A stretch of DNA of 64,000 nucleotides from JAJDAT01 sp964570665 (GCA_964570665.1 CAZMZH010000005.1:186001-250000), one strand, 5' to 3'. Positions 1-9,739 are shown, numbered from the stretch's first letter. A program made the numbers and translations. The notes: generated from the letters alone by a model not told the origin.

Positions 1-897
1 TTCAAATTGATATTCGAGAAACCCAAGCATAGCTTCTAAAAAATGCTCATTTTTTAAAGCTTCTTTTGAAACTTTTAAAAGATTATTTGAGTTTTGGTTG
101 AAAAATTCTGAGTTTAGTCGCTGAATCCCATTAATTAGAGGGGAAAACTCAAATTTTCCTCCTTCAACAATACTAAAGTCTTTTAAAGAAAAGCTTTCTA
201 AAGGATTGGTTCTCAAAGACAAAATAGTGAGAGTGGTCATATCGTTAAAACTGGAATAATATATATTAAGTTTTTTGGGGATTTCTTTTTTCTTTTTTAA
301 TATTTTTAAAATTGAAGGATGGACTCCACAATAATATTTTAGAAAAACAGGGAACCAAACTAAACTAGCTTGTGAAGATTCTAAAGAATCTTTACTAAAT
401 TCTAAAAAAATCTTCCTATCATTCAAAACAATATTATTTTTTCCATTAGAGGACAGAAGAAATAATGCCTTCTTATTTCGCTCTCTGTTCCGGATTGAAA
501 ATCTATGCTCCATCTGAGTAAGGACAGCTTCCAAAGCATTATTATTCTTATCTGTAGTTGCAAGCTTTACGGCGTTCTCAAATTCCAATCTCCGTTTCAT
601 TACTACTGGAAACATTGATTGATCAGAATATAATCTTGTTAGCATGTTCAATTTATAAATACGCTTTTTTTTGAAATCATAAATAGTTTTTTTATGATTT
701 TTCTCCACGCTGAAAAATATCTTCCCTAATTCAAGTGTAATGTTTTCATTTAGGACCACATCCTTTTTATTTAATAGATCTGTTATTGCAGAAGGAAACT
801 TTTGAATATTTATTTCCAACTTAATATTTGCTTGCGCGGTTGAACTCCACAAAACAAAATAAATGATTAATAACTGATTTAATTTAAGGCTTCTCAT
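1..897 (-). CDS. Secreted protein of unknown function (3' end outside window)
   Basis: An open frame runs from an ATG at 897 to the window edge, 299 codons without a stop. An in-frame TAA two codons upstream of the ATG bounds the start. The first 20-odd residues are basic then hydrophobic and end in an A-x-A type site (STAQA), so this looks like a Sec-exported protein. The rest is rich in Lys, Asn, Phe and Leu, with no motif I recognise. It may be the mature part of a periplasmic protein. The C-terminus is not visible, so the length and any anchoring domain are unknown. Confidence 0.6.
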   Translation of the reverse strand, partial: MRSLKLNQLLIIYFVLWSSTAQANIKLEINIQKFPSAITDLLNKKDVVLNENITLELGKIFFSVEKNHKKTIYDFKKKRIYKLNMLTRLYSDQSMFPVVMKRRLEFENAVKLATTDKNNNALEAVLTQMEHRFSIRNRERNKKALFLLSSNGKNNIVLNDRKIFLEFSKDSLESSQASLVWFPVFLKYYCGVHPSILKILKKKKEIPKKLNIYYSSFNDMTTLTILSLRTNPLESFSLKDFSIVEGGKFEFSPLINGIQRLNSEFFNQNSNNLLKVSKEALKNEHFLEAMLGFLEYQFE

Positions 898-947
898 TAC
901 TTATCTACAAAAATATTTAAATTGATGAACGCTACTGCTTACACATA

Positions 948-1625
948 TTATTTATTATTATTGATTAAAGTTTTGGAAGGTAGGATATCGCCGTAAATTG
1001 TTTCTTCATCCATATTATCAAGATCTCTTAGCCCCAAAATCTTAAAGTACATTACGCTCTTTGGATTGGTATTTATCGGTTTTTGATAATATAAAAGCCC
1101 AATAGTTTTGGTTACCATTTTTCGAAGACCAGGATGAACGTTCTCAATAAAAGCTAATTCTCCCATGGGATTAATCTGAGTGCGCGCGCTTGAAACGACA
1201 GCAATATTGTCCCCATACCGATACGCAAAAGCAAATCTCCAATTTTTTTTGGCTATATACATATCCACGTGTGTAATTCCAATTAAAATGCTGCTTTTCT
1301 TGCCTAGCTTTCCTAAAAATTTTTCTCTTATTCTTTGAGTTACTAAATAAGCCTCTAGTTGCTTTCGGTCGGGATTTATTAATTCGCGATATGGATAAAG
1401 AGGCGCAGTCATTCCAATTTTGAGTTTAAAAATATTTTGGTAATAGTCCGCTAAGTTAATCAAATATTTATTGCTGATTGGACCAATAGGCACGAAATAA
1501 ATATCTGCATCATCTATTACATATTGTTCCAAATCTTTTGAAACAGCTTGTGATCTTGAAGAACAAGCAATCAAAAAAACCGATAAATAAATTATTAATA
1601 GGAATATTATTTTTAACTGAGGCAT
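948..1625 (-). CDS. Archaemetzincin-like lipoprotein with degenerate zinc motif
   Basis: A 225-residue protein with a lipoprotein signal peptide (lipobox LIAC, Cys21). The ATG at 1625 is preferred over the upstream TTG because a GGAG/GGGGA ribosome-binding site precedes it. The mature part resembles archaemetzincin-type zinc peptidases: an ILIGITHVDMYI strand, then FAFAYRYGD, then a C-terminal helix. At about residues 165-177, where the family has HExxHxxGxxH, this protein reads KMVTKTIGLLY, keeping only the Gly. The family's later Cys-x4-CVM region appears as SVMY. All three His ligands and the catalytic Glu are absent, so peptidase activity is unlikely. The family assignment is by eye and moderately sure. 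Confidence 0.6.
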   Translation of the reverse strand: MPQLKIIFLLIIYLSVFLIACSSRSQAVSKDLEQYVIDDADIYFVPIGPISNKYLINLADYYQNIFKLKIGMTAPLYPYRELINPDRKQLEAYLVTQRIREKFLGKLGKKSSILIGITHVDMYIAKKNWRFAFAYRYGDNIAVVSSARTQINPMGELAFIENVHPGLRKMVTKTIGLLYYQKPINTNPKSVMYFKILGLRDLDNMDEETIYGDILPSKTLINNNK

Positions 1626-1808
1626 ATTGATTATTCCCCGCTCCAATACTTATTAATTAACCATGATTACTTTCAATAAACTCATTTAAGTAGATATTTT
1701 GATATTCACCTTGATCTTCTCTCAATTAATTTGGACTAAATAGTTCTCAAAGATTAAAAAAGTGGTAACTAACCCTCAAATTTAAGGTTTAGGCTCATGG
1801 CAAATCTT

Positions 1809-1833
1809 AATTTTTAGAAGCCTCCTAAAAATT
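1809..1833. terminator. Weak AT-rich dyad downstream of the spermidine synthase gene
   Basis: A 9-bp perfect inverted repeat (AATTTTTAG and CTAAAAATT, loop of 7) lies 37 bp past the end of the minus-strand spermidine synthase gene. The stem is almost all A-T and no clean U-run follows on the minus strand. It could be a weak terminator or chance in AT-rich DNA. Confidence 0.25.
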
Positions 1834-1869
1834 TTTCTAACTTTATTCTTTTAAAAGTTGTGGCAGAAA

Positions 1870-3429
1870 TCAATAAACATCCCATTCTCCACTCCGATAA
1901 TATTCAAGTATTTTGTGATCAAATTCTGTATTAGGCTCTACTTCATTTTCCCGTTTAAAAAAATCCTTTCCAAAATGGCTTAAAGCCACCATAGCTCCTG
2001 GATTTAAAAATCGGGTTTTTACGGTTTTAAAATCGAATCGGGACGCAACTTTTTTTAATCGCTCCGCCGTCATAAATTGATTTGAAATCGCTAAATTCCA
2101 TCCCCATTGCCCCATTGTCGGAATAGAGTTTTGATAGGGGAGAACGGAAAAACCCGCAGTTTCCAAACTTTTCTTAACGCATAAAAATGCGAGTGGAGAA
2201 TAAAGCGTACTGGAACTTTGAGTTACCAAGACTCCATGTGGCTTTAAATATTTTTTGGCCAAACTGTAGAAACCAACCGAATACAGCATAGATAAAGAAG
2301 CTGTTTTAGGATCTGGCAAATCCACTAAAATAACATCGTAATATTTATTTTGATTCCTTAAATATTTGAAGGCATCTTCATTGATAACACTGACTTGAGG
2401 TTGGTTAAGAGATCCCCCATTGGCTTTTAGAAAAATTTCGTGATTTTGCGCTAACCGTGTCATGGCAGGATCTAAATCAACTAAAGTCACATTTTCCACA
2501 TCCGGATATTTTAAAATCTCGCGAACAGCTAATCCATCTCCTCCGCCTAAGACGAGAATATCTTTTCGATTTTTAACCAAACTCATAGCGGGATGAACGA
2601 GGGGTTCATGGTATCGATCTTCGTCAAAAGTACTGAATTGGACACTACCATTTAAAAATAACCAATAGTTATTTTTCCATTGAGTAATAACAATCTTTTG
2701 ATATCGAGTTTGTTCTTCGTAAACAATTTTGTCTTTATATTTATGCTGCTCTCCGAATAAGACAATGGGTTTAGCAAAAATCCCAGCTAATAAAATAATC
2801 GTTAATACAAACCCACACGCGAACCGAAGCTTCGCTATCGCCTTTAATTCATCTGAATAAAACCAAATTAAAACTGCAGCTACCGATAAATTTACAGCTC
2901 CTAATAATATTGGGGTGTAGGTCAATCCCAAAAAAGGTAACAAAACAAAAGCAAACAATCCTCCACCAACCAATGCCCCATAATAATCGTATTCGAGTAC
3001 CGAGGATATATTAACTTTTAAAGATTCAAAACGATCGTTTATCCTAGCAATGAGAGGAATTTCCATACCTGTTAAAAAACCAATTAATATTGATACTCCA
3101 TAAATTACAATTCCAATTTGCGTTGTAAAAGCTGCAACGGCATAACAAACTAGAGAAGATAGAGCGCAAGAAAGGGAAAGGGCGCATTCGATAGCAACAT
3201 AGCGGTCCAACAAGTTTCCATCAACATTTCTGGTAAAACGGCTTCCTAATCCCATGGCAAACAACATGAGAGAAACGACGAGAGTCCATTGAATAATGGC
3301 GTTTCCAAGCAAATAACTGGCAAGAGTGGCAAGTGTGTATTCGGCAACAATCGCAGCGCAACCAGTAGCGAAGAGACAAGTTTTTAAAGCGTAACTTAAT
3401 TTTTTCCCCGAGGCGGTTCGGGTTTCCAT
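1870..3429 (-). CDS. speE: Membrane-fused spermidine synthase-like protein
   Basis: 519 residues. The N-terminal ~215 residues hold about seven hydrophobic segments of the transporter-like domain seen in long bacterial SpeE proteins. From about residue 230 comes the aminopropyltransferase fold: the SAM-binding GGGDG motif, the acidic DLDPA strand that grips the substrate, and the DLPDP catalytic region. The family makes spermidine from putrescine and decarboxylated SAM. Members fused to membrane domains next to DUF350 genes may act on another amine or modify a membrane target, so the substrate is open. It lies 46 bp downstream of the double DUF350 gene, in the same direction, in what looks like one operon with the lipoprotein at 4366-5079. 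Confidence 0.85.
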   Translation of the reverse strand: METRTASGKKLSYALKTCLFATGCAAIVAEYTLATLASYLLGNAIIQWTLVVSLMLFAMGLGSRFTRNVDGNLLDRYVAIECALSLSCALSSLVCYAVAAFTTQIGIVIYGVSILIGFLTGMEIPLIARINDRFESLKVNISSVLEYDYYGALVGGGLFAFVLLPFLGLTYTPILLGAVNLSVAAVLIWFYSDELKAIAKLRFACGFVLTIILLAGIFAKPIVLFGEQHKYKDKIVYEEQTRYQKIVITQWKNNYWLFLNGSVQFSTFDEDRYHEPLVHPAMSLVKNRKDILVLGGGDGLAVREILKYPDVENVTLVDLDPAMTRLAQNHEIFLKANGGSLNQPQVSVINEDAFKYLRNQNKYYDVILVDLPDPKTASLSMLYSVGFYSLAKKYLKPHGVLVTQSSSTLYSPLAFLCVKKSLETAGFSVLPYQNSIPTMGQWGWNLAISNQFMTAERLKKVASRFDFKTVKTRFLNPGAMVALSHFGKDFFKRENEVEPNTEFDHKILEYYRSGEWDVY

Positions 3430-3475
3430 GATCGTTATTTTCGCGACTCAGTTATCGGATAAGACCGGAAACTTG

Positions 3476-4321
3476 TCAAACGCACCAGGAAATTAGGAAG
3501 GAAGATCCAATATAAGAACATGCTTCTAAATAAGCGGCTCCTATATTAGGCTTTTCTTGATCGACCAATTCAGCGGCAAGACTTCTACCAGGCAACAACA
3601 CTTTATCAGTCAAACTACGAGCGACTGGTAAAATAATAATTCCCACAAGCAGAAATACGGCAAATTCTCCTAAATTAATCTCCCAAGAAACAAAATCGTC
3701 TGCCGAAGCTACTCGTAACAAATTTCCCATAGCCAGTATTGCGCCTGCAAATCCAACGCCTACGGCGACATTATCTTTTTCAATCTGTTCATGGACATCG
3801 TATTGGACTATCAAATTGTAATATTTTCCTATTGCGATCAAAACTAATTGACCAACTGCCCAAAAAACAATTGCGGTTAAAACATTTCCTCCATGACCAT
3901 ATACAGCTCCAAAAATATTTAAACCTGACGCGGTAAATACCGCAAACTCTACAACGCCAGTTCCGCAATTTTGATCTTCTAAGATTTCTTTTTTTATCTG
4001 GAATTTGGAAAGAATAAATCGATCGTTAATAACTGCAGAAACATTTAAGAAAATAATGGAAAGGAAGCCATAAATTAAAATGTCCTTTAAATCTTGCACT
4101 AGTCCAGCAGAAGGACCATCTATGACCCCTCCAATACAAAAAATAAGTCCTAAATAATAACCAGCCATAGTCAAAGCTAAAGCGGCATTATCCTTTTCGA
4201 TTAACTCCTCGTTCAAATTATAATCTTTGCGGCAAAATCTAAACGCAAAATGCCCAAAAATAAAAATTCCAAAGCAGGAAAATAAATAAATAATAGAAGT
4301 AATAATTTGATCCAACAACAT
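3476..4321 (-). CDS. Double DUF350 inner-membrane protein
   Basis: 281 residues made of two homologous halves. Each half starts with a Lys/Asp-Asn block (EKDNAALALTMAGY near residue 45; EKDNVAVGVGFAGA near 185) followed by three hydrophobic helices. This is the DUF350 (YjfL-like) pattern in duplicate. The biochemical role is unknown. In other genomes DUF350 genes sit beside PspA/IM30-type proteins and ATP-grasp or spermidine synthase-like enzymes in presumed envelope-stress operons. Here the partners are the spermidine synthase-like gene downstream and a lipoprotein upstream; no PspA gene is visible. Confidence 0.8.
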   Translation of the reverse strand: MLLDQIITSIIYLFSCFGIFIFGHFAFRFCRKDYNLNEELIEKDNAALALTMAGYYLGLIFCIGGVIDGPSAGLVQDLKDILIYGFLSIIFLNVSAVINDRFILSKFQIKKEILEDQNCGTGVVEFAVFTASGLNIFGAVYGHGGNVLTAIVFWAVGQLVLIAIGKYYNLIVQYDVHEQIEKDNVAVGVGFAGAILAMGNLLRVASADDFVSWEINLGEFAVFLLVGIIILPVARSLTDKVLLPGRSLAAELVDQEKPNIGAAYLEACSYIGSSFLISWCV

Positions 4322-4365
4322 AATTTTATGCGGACCTCTTTGAGTTAATTGCTTTCATTTTTCCT

Positions 4366-5079
4366 TTATTTTCCAAAAGAAAAACCCCGACTTCTAAATG
4401 AGTTTTTACTCCGCCCAATTCTCCGTTTTTCAACTTTTCTATCAAAAGCGCTTGCAGATTTTGTTTTGCGGGCTTTCCTTCTAGAATAAAAATCAGGTTT
4501 TTGCTTTTGGGTTATAGTCCCGTTTGTGCCATAAGATTTTTTTGGCCCAAAATAAGGTTTATTATTTTGTCTATAATTAGAAAAGGAATTATAATCTCTT
4601 CTATATAAACCGCCTCCCGCCCAATTCATTAAATTAGACATTAAAGCGTATTTGCCATAAAATTCCCAAAAACTACCGCCACTTGAATCTTGGCGCCAAC
4701 GACCATAATTTTGATTTCCAACATATTGATATCCATTTGGAAACGGAGTATTCGAAAGCTTTCCATCGGGAGTTTTAGAAGCTAAAACCATTCCCAAGTA
4801 GGGCTCATAACGTTTATAATAATCATCGGTAACCATTTGATAAGAGCGAATATCGCTATTATCGCCAATATCTACTCGATATTGGTGGAAATAGCTTGGG
4901 AAAAAATTCCCCTCTTCGCGCATATCATTGAGTAAAATCGCGTATTCAGGTTCATTTATCATTTCTTTTTGCAGGCTTTGTACTGGCCCAACCCCAGAGT
5001 TTCCACTTCCACAACCCGAAATGGTTAAAATGCCAATAATCAAAGCCAAAAAAACTATCTTTTTATTTATGCTTACCAT
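4366..5079 (-). CDS. Lipoprotein of the DUF350/spermidine synthase group
   Basis: 237 residues with a short signal peptide and lipobox (ISGC, Cys23), so probably membrane-anchored. The middle is rich in Tyr, Trp, Gly and Asn (repeated YG, YxR and WxFYGKYAL patterns). The C-terminal 50 residues are strongly basic and end in a Ser-Arg-Gly-Phe rich tail (RSRGFSFGK). I recognise no named domain. It is the first gene of a probable three-gene minus-strand operon (44-46 bp gaps) with the double DUF350 protein and the spermidine synthase. The basic tail could contact anionic lipid or nucleic acid; that is only a thought. Confidence 0.65.
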   Translation of the reverse strand: MVSINKKIVFLALIIGILTISGCGSGNSGVGPVQSLQKEMINEPEYAILLNDMREEGNFFPSYFHQYRVDIGDNSDIRSYQMVTDDYYKRYEPYLGMVLASKTPDGKLSNTPFPNGYQYVGNQNYGRWRQDSSGGSFWEFYGKYALMSNLMNWAGGGLYRRDYNSFSNYRQNNKPYFGPKKSYGTNGTITQKQKPDFYSRRKARKTKSASAFDRKVEKRRIGRSKNSFRSRGFSFGK

Positions 5080-5196
5080 TATCTATTCGCGAGTCTTAAG
5101 AGGACTTTACCCCCTTCAAGAAATTCATATTAGTAAAAGTATTACCCTATCCCAGTTGAAACCTGCTGTCAATTGGCAACTAACGATTCAAAACTA

Positions 5197-7188
5197 ATGA
5201 AAATAATTGCTTCGCATACCCAAAACCGCTGGTTGGTTCCTGGAATAATTTTTATTATTGCATTAATAGTGCGAACTTTTTACTTAATAGAACTTCCAAT
5301 CAATCCTCTCTCCGATTATTTCCCTAGTTCTCTGGATCATTTTAATTTCGATCAATCCGCTCAAAGTTTCGCTTCAGGCGACATATTAGCTCGGGCGACA
5401 AACAATAGTTTTGCGCCTCTTTACAAATATTTTTTAGGAACATTGTATTTTCTCTTCGATAGGAATTTACAAGCAATTTATGCCGTTCAATTTTTAATGG
5501 GATCTATTGCTTGCGTTTTAGTGTTTTTCATTGGAAAAGAGGCTTTTGGAATCAGAGCGGGAATAATTTCTAGCCTAACTTTGGCTTTATACGCACCCCA
5601 TATTGTTTATGAAGGCATCATTCTTCGGGCCGCTTTTATTTCATTTTGGGGAGTCGTATCTCTGTTCTTTCTTTTTCGATTGCGACAATTTTTTAGTACT
5701 ACAAACCTCATCATTGCAACATTGGCTGTTTCTTTTTTTTTCCAAGGAAGACCCAATACGATTATTTGCCTTTTCCCGATTTGCTTTTTCCTTTATCGAT
5801 ACATATTTGCTCAACTTCCAGAAAATTTAAGAAAAAAAAATTGGCTAATTTTTTGGAGCGTACTTTTAGGATCTTTTATCCCTTTACTAATCCAATGCTA
5901 CCTAGTACATGGAAAATTCGTCTTTTTTGACGCTAGCGGTCCACATACATTTATTTCTGGGAACCTTATTGAATACTCCGGAGTGGGTTTTGAACATCAA
6001 CTAGTCGAAGATTACAAGAAAAAACAAATATTAGGCTATGGATCAAATATCCAATTTTTATTAGGCCATATATTAGATTCTCCTTTAGATTTTTTCTTAC
6101 TCTATATCAGAAAATTGTTTTTCTTTTTAAACGATTTCGAACCGCCAACCAATATTTCATTCTACTTATACCAAGAGTTTTCAAACTTATTACCTTTATT
6201 GATTAACCATTTCGGAATAATTTCATCGCTAGGTTTAGTCGGTTTGGTAATGGCTTGGAAAAATAAAAAGTTGGACTTTTTATTATCCTCCTATCTTTTT
6301 TCCTTATCGATCGCAATCTTAATTTTTCTCAATGAAGCTCGTTACCGCATCCCAATAGTTCCAATTTTTATTTTATTCTCCGGATATGCGTTAGATCGCA
6401 TACTTTCAAACGTTTCGCGTAAAAACTTTTATAATTTAGCGGTTATTATTTTTTGCTTGGTCCTACTCGGTTCTGCCTTCAAAGAACCTGAAAAAATGAT
6501 ACGCGCTCGATCTAACGATTATGGAAATATGGGAGAAGCCTATTTGAATAGAGGAGATGTAAATGCCGCTCAAAACGTTTTTGAAATAGCGGTTAAAGAA
6601 AGACCTAATAACGTTTACGCCAGAATTAACTTAGGAAGAATTTTTGCTCTTAAAGGAAACAGAAAGTTGGCTGCCGAACAATTGCTTTTTGCTATCAAAC
6701 TTAATCAAGGTTTTTGGCAAGCGTATGCAAACTTGGGAACTATTTACGCAGAATCAGGACGTTATGCAGAAGCCGAAAAGTTCTTATTAAAAGCTAGAGA
6801 ACTTAGACCTAATTCAGCAGATATTTTATTCCGAATTGGGGATATGTATTCGCGAATGTATCGGCATCAAGATTCTGTTGGATATTTAGAACTATCCATA
6901 TCTAAATCGCCAAATAATACTCAAGCTTTAAATCTAATTGGAATTGAATACGAACTTTTAGGCTTTAGGGAAAAGGCAATCCAATTATTAGAAAAATCTT
7001 CTTCCCTTGACCCCGATAATTATAAAACCCTTAACAACTTGGGTGTTTTATATCAAAAATCGGGACTGTTAAAAAAAGCTGCCCAAGCATTCAATAAATC
7101 TTTAAAAGCAAATCCACAATTTAAGGAAGCGTTTAATAATCTTACGACTATTCAAAAGACCTTAAAACTTTCAAGCTCATTGAAATAG
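5197..7188 (+). CDS. GT39-like multi-pass membrane glycosyltransferase with C-terminal TPRs
   Basis: About 663 residues from the ATG at 5197; a TTG at 5173 would add eight. The first ~440 residues hold around ten hydrophobic helices in the layout of lipid-linked-sugar transferases of the ArnT/PMT superfamily, including an early acidic loop after the first helix and a conserved-looking LNEARYRIPIVPI segment before the last helices. From about residue 450 the chain becomes soluble and carries about six tetratricopeptide repeats (for example NLGTIYAESGRYAEAEKFL). Bacterial proteins of this form often act in surface glycan or glycoprotein assembly. It is convergent with the REC-PAS gene and divergent from the DUF350 group. 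Donor and acceptor cannot be told. Confidence 0.7.
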   Translation: MKIIASHTQNRWLVPGIIFIIALIVRTFYLIELPINPLSDYFPSSLDHFNFDQSAQSFASGDILARATNNSFAPLYKYFLGTLYFLFDRNLQAIYAVQFLMGSIACVLVFFIGKEAFGIRAGIISSLTLALYAPHIVYEGIILRAAFISFWGVVSLFFLFRLRQFFSTTNLIIATLAVSFFFQGRPNTIICLFPICFFLYRYIFAQLPENLRKKNWLIFWSVLLGSFIPLLIQCYLVHGKFVFFDASGPHTFISGNLIEYSGVGFEHQLVEDYKKKQILGYGSNIQFLLGHILDSPLDFFLLYIRKLFFFLNDFEPPTNISFYLYQEFSNLLPLLINHFGIISSLGLVGLVMAWKNKKLDFLLSSYLFSLSIAILIFLNEARYRIPIVPIFILFSGYALDRILSNVSRKNFYNLAVIIFCLVLLGSAFKEPEKMIRARSNDYGNMGEAYLNRGDVNAAQNVFEIAVKERPNNVYARINLGRIFALKGNRKLAAEQLLFAIKLNQGFWQAYANLGTIYAESGRYAEAEKFLLKARELRPNSADILFRIGDMYSRMYRHQDSVGYLELSISKSPNNTQALNLIGIEYELLGFREKAIQLLEKSSSLDPDNYKTLNNLGVLYQKSGLLKKAAQAFNKSLKANPQFKEAFNNLTTIQKTLKLSSSLK

Positions 7189-7212
7189 ATAAGTAAAGTC
7201 TTTTAAAATAAC

Positions 7213-8082
7213 TCAGAATATTTTTTCTCCAATACACAAAGTGCCTAAGAAGTCGTCTTCTTTTCCTTTGGTTATATTTTCGGGAGGAATATTCCATATC
7301 CCAAAAGAATGAACGTTTAAAGCAAAAGATGTAATTTCATCCGAGGGAGGTAAATTGGGACCCGCTTTGAAAACTATTTGTAACGGTTCTTTGCCCTGAG
7401 AAACAACATCTTTAGTGGCTAGCTTGGGCAATAAGGAATTTAAATTGTCCGTTATAAGATAATCTTTAATATGATTTCCAAGCAAACTTTTTTGGTCATA
7501 ACCAAGTAATTTAAAAGCATCGTTTGCAAACGATATCTTTTTTTCAGGATCAAGCTCGAAAATTATATCGGAAACCGTTTCTAAAACCGATCTATAAAGC
7601 CTTTCCCGAGCCCTTATTTGATCGTTTGAAATCCTTACCGTCTGAATCAGGTTTTCTTTTCCAAAAGAATTTTTCCTCAATAAAAGCTGAGTTCTAACTC
7701 GTGTCAAAACTTCTTCTGTACTGAAGGGTTTAGCAATATAGTCCGAACATCCTACATTAAAACCTTTTACTAACGTCTCAGTATCGTCTTTAGCGGTGAT
7801 AAAAATAATGGGAGTGTCCTTAATGGCTTCTATTTCTTTTAATTTTTTACATGCTTCGATACCATCCATTTCTGGCATCATGATATCCAATAAAATCAAA
7901 TCAGGTTCATTCTTTTCGGCAATTTCAAGAGCCAATCTACCATTTGGAGCAAACGATAATCGATAACCTTTTGGGGCTAGTAATCTTTTTAATACGTCTA
8001 AATTCGCCGGAGTATCGTCAACCAGCATTACTTTCATTCCTACTAAAATAGGATCGTATTCGAAAAGAGGTACAGTAGACAT
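7213..8082 (-). CDS. REC-PAS two-domain signalling protein without output domain
   Basis: 289 residues. Residues 13-130 form a CheY-like receiver: the acidic pair in VDDTP, the phospho-acceptor Asp in LLDIMMPEMDG, a Thr in FITAKDD and the Lys in YIAKPF. After a short coiled linker (about 140-160) comes a PAS domain (SDIIFELDPEKKISFAND, then LGYDQKSLLG). The protein ends right after the PAS, with no histidine kinase, GGDEF or DNA-binding output. It may pass a signal through protein contacts, or be the input part of a larger pathway encoded elsewhere. A partner kinase is not in the window. Confidence 0.8.
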   Translation of the reverse strand: MSTVPLFEYDPILVGMKVMLVDDTPANLDVLKRLLAPKGYRLSFAPNGRLALEIAEKNEPDLILLDIMMPEMDGIEACKKLKEIEAIKDTPIIFITAKDDTETLVKGFNVGCSDYIAKPFSTEEVLTRVRTQLLLRKNSFGKENLIQTVRISNDQIRARERLYRSVLETVSDIIFELDPEKKISFANDAFKLLGYDQKSLLGNHIKDYLITDNLNSLLPKLATKDVVSQGKEPLQIVFKAGPNLPPSDEITSFALNVHSFGIWNIPPENITKGKEDDFLGTLCIGEKIF

Positions 8083-8434
8083 CTTAATAAAATAAAATTG
8101 ATAAAAAGATCATTAAATCAACCTCAAGTTAATAAATTGAGTTCATTTAATAAAAAATTCTTTTTTTATTGATGTATTTTCTATTAAACGTCATAAATAT
8201 TAATTGTGCAAAGCAATTTTCAACTATTTAATTTTTAGTAACATATATAGCTTAAACTAGCTAAAAAACTTTAGGAAAATTCATTTTTATATATGGTTTT
8301 AGAATATATAGATTTAATATTATGAATATAATTAGCATATATAACTTTACCAATTAGTTTTTCTCCAAAGGTCACTAGCTTTACAACCCATATCAATAAA
8401 TACAATTTTAACCTAGTATTCAATAAAGACATTC
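8083..8434. other. AT-rich intergenic region, no gene seen
   Basis: 352 bases between the divergent REC-PAS gene and the yhaO-like gene. It is extremely AT-rich with many stops in all frames. I see only short chance-level dyads such as TAGCT/AGCTA near 8250. It must hold the promoters of both flanking genes, but I cannot name a convincing -35/-10 pair. Confidence 0.5.
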
Positions 8435-9691
8435 ATGAGTCGTTTTCAGTTTGTTCATTGCTCAGATTTACATTTAGACGCTCCCTTTGTTGGGATTTCC
8501 TCTTTACACCCTAATCTAGCCGAGCGTCTAAGGCAAGCTACCGAAAAGGCTTTTAGCAATATTGTAGATTTATCGATTGAAAAACAAGTCGATGCGGTTT
8601 TAATAGCTGGAGATATCTATAATGACTTGGATAAAAGCCTGCAAGCCCAATTAAAATTTCGCGATTATTTAATAAAATTGTTTGACGCTGGAATCCCTTC
8701 TTTTATCGTCCATGGTAACCACGATCCCTTGGATAGCTGGTCGGCTTCTCTTGAATGGCCTTTGGGAGTTAAAATTTTTTCCGGAAACCAAGTAGAGCAG
8801 GTTCCAATTTTAAAAGACGGAAAAACCATAGCTCAAATATACGGGATAAGTTATCCCCAAAAAGAAGTAAAAGAAAATTTGGCTTTACGGTTTAACCGGG
8901 AACAAAATTCTGGATTTGCTGTAGGCCTTTTGCACGCAAATGTTGGCAACAATCCCAACCACGGCGCATACTCTCCTTGCAAAGTTGACGATCTCGTAGC
9001 CTCTAAGATGGATTATTGGGCCTTGGGCCATATTCATAAACGCCAAATCATTAGAGATATGGAACCCGGTATTGTTTATTGCGGTAACTCACAGGCGCGT
9101 AGTTTTAAAGAGCAAGGCGAAAAGGGTTGCTATCTAGTTACCCTCGACGAAAACCTTCCTCCTAACTTAGAGTTTTTTCCTTCAGATAGCGTCCGCTTTC
9201 ATACTGAGCAAATTGATATTTCAAAATGCGCACATCTCGACGATCTCTTAACTCTCATTCAAGTTCAATGCGATGAAAAACAATCACAAATAGGAGAACG
9301 AGACCTTTTTATGCGTTTTAATTTGGAAGGTTTTACTAAGCTAAATTATGAATTAAGGAAGGGTGGAACGCTTGAAGATTTAACTGAAAAAATCATCGAT
9401 TACTATAAAAATATAAACCCTGGAATTTGGATAGAATTAAATCTAGACACCCGAGGGATTTACGATCTAAACCTTTTACGGCAAAGAAACGATTTTATAG
9501 CCGATGTGGTTTCTTTATACGATGAAATGGAATCTAAAAAAGACTTTTCTCAGTTAAGGAAAACGCTTGAACCGCTATTCCACAGTTGGAAAGGTCAAAA
9601 AAACCTAGAAACTTTAACTGATTCAGGCTTATTAGAATTATTAAAAACGGCTAGAGACTTAACGCTAGAACAGTTGCTAGGCGAAGAATAA
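8435..9691 (+). CDS. yhaO: SbcD/YhaO-family DNA metallophosphoesterase
   Basis: 418 residues. The N-terminal ~270 residues carry the calcineurin-like phosphoesterase signature of Mre11/SbcD nucleases: CSDLHLD (Asp and His ligands, residues ~9-15), AGDIYN, GNHDP, the LLHANVG region and GHIHKR. The C-terminal part is a capping region ending in a helical segment, as in YhaO. The partner gene encoding the SMC-like ATPase follows 48 bp downstream, matching the usual SbcC/SbcD and YhaO/YhaN pairing. The complex is expected to process DNA ends or hairpins in the cytoplasm. The exact substrate of the YhaO branch is not established. Confidence 0.9.
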   Translation: MSRFQFVHCSDLHLDAPFVGISSLHPNLAERLRQATEKAFSNIVDLSIEKQVDAVLIAGDIYNDLDKSLQAQLKFRDYLIKLFDAGIPSFIVHGNHDPLDSWSASLEWPLGVKIFSGNQVEQVPILKDGKTIAQIYGISYPQKEVKENLALRFNREQNSGFAVGLLHANVGNNPNHGAYSPCKVDDLVASKMDYWALGHIHKRQIIRDMEPGIVYCGNSQARSFKEQGEKGCYLVTLDENLPPNLEFFPSDSVRFHTEQIDISKCAHLDDLLTLIQVQCDEKQSQIGERDLFMRFNLEGFTKLNYELRKGGTLEDLTEKIIDYYKNINPGIWIELNLDTRGIYDLNLLRQRNDFIADVVSLYDEMESKKDFSQLRKTLEPLFHSWKGQKNLETLTDSGLLELLKTARDLTLEQLLGEE

Positions 9692-9739
9692 TATATTTTA
9701 CAATATTAAAGAAACTACCTTCTCTCAGAAATCTTATTC

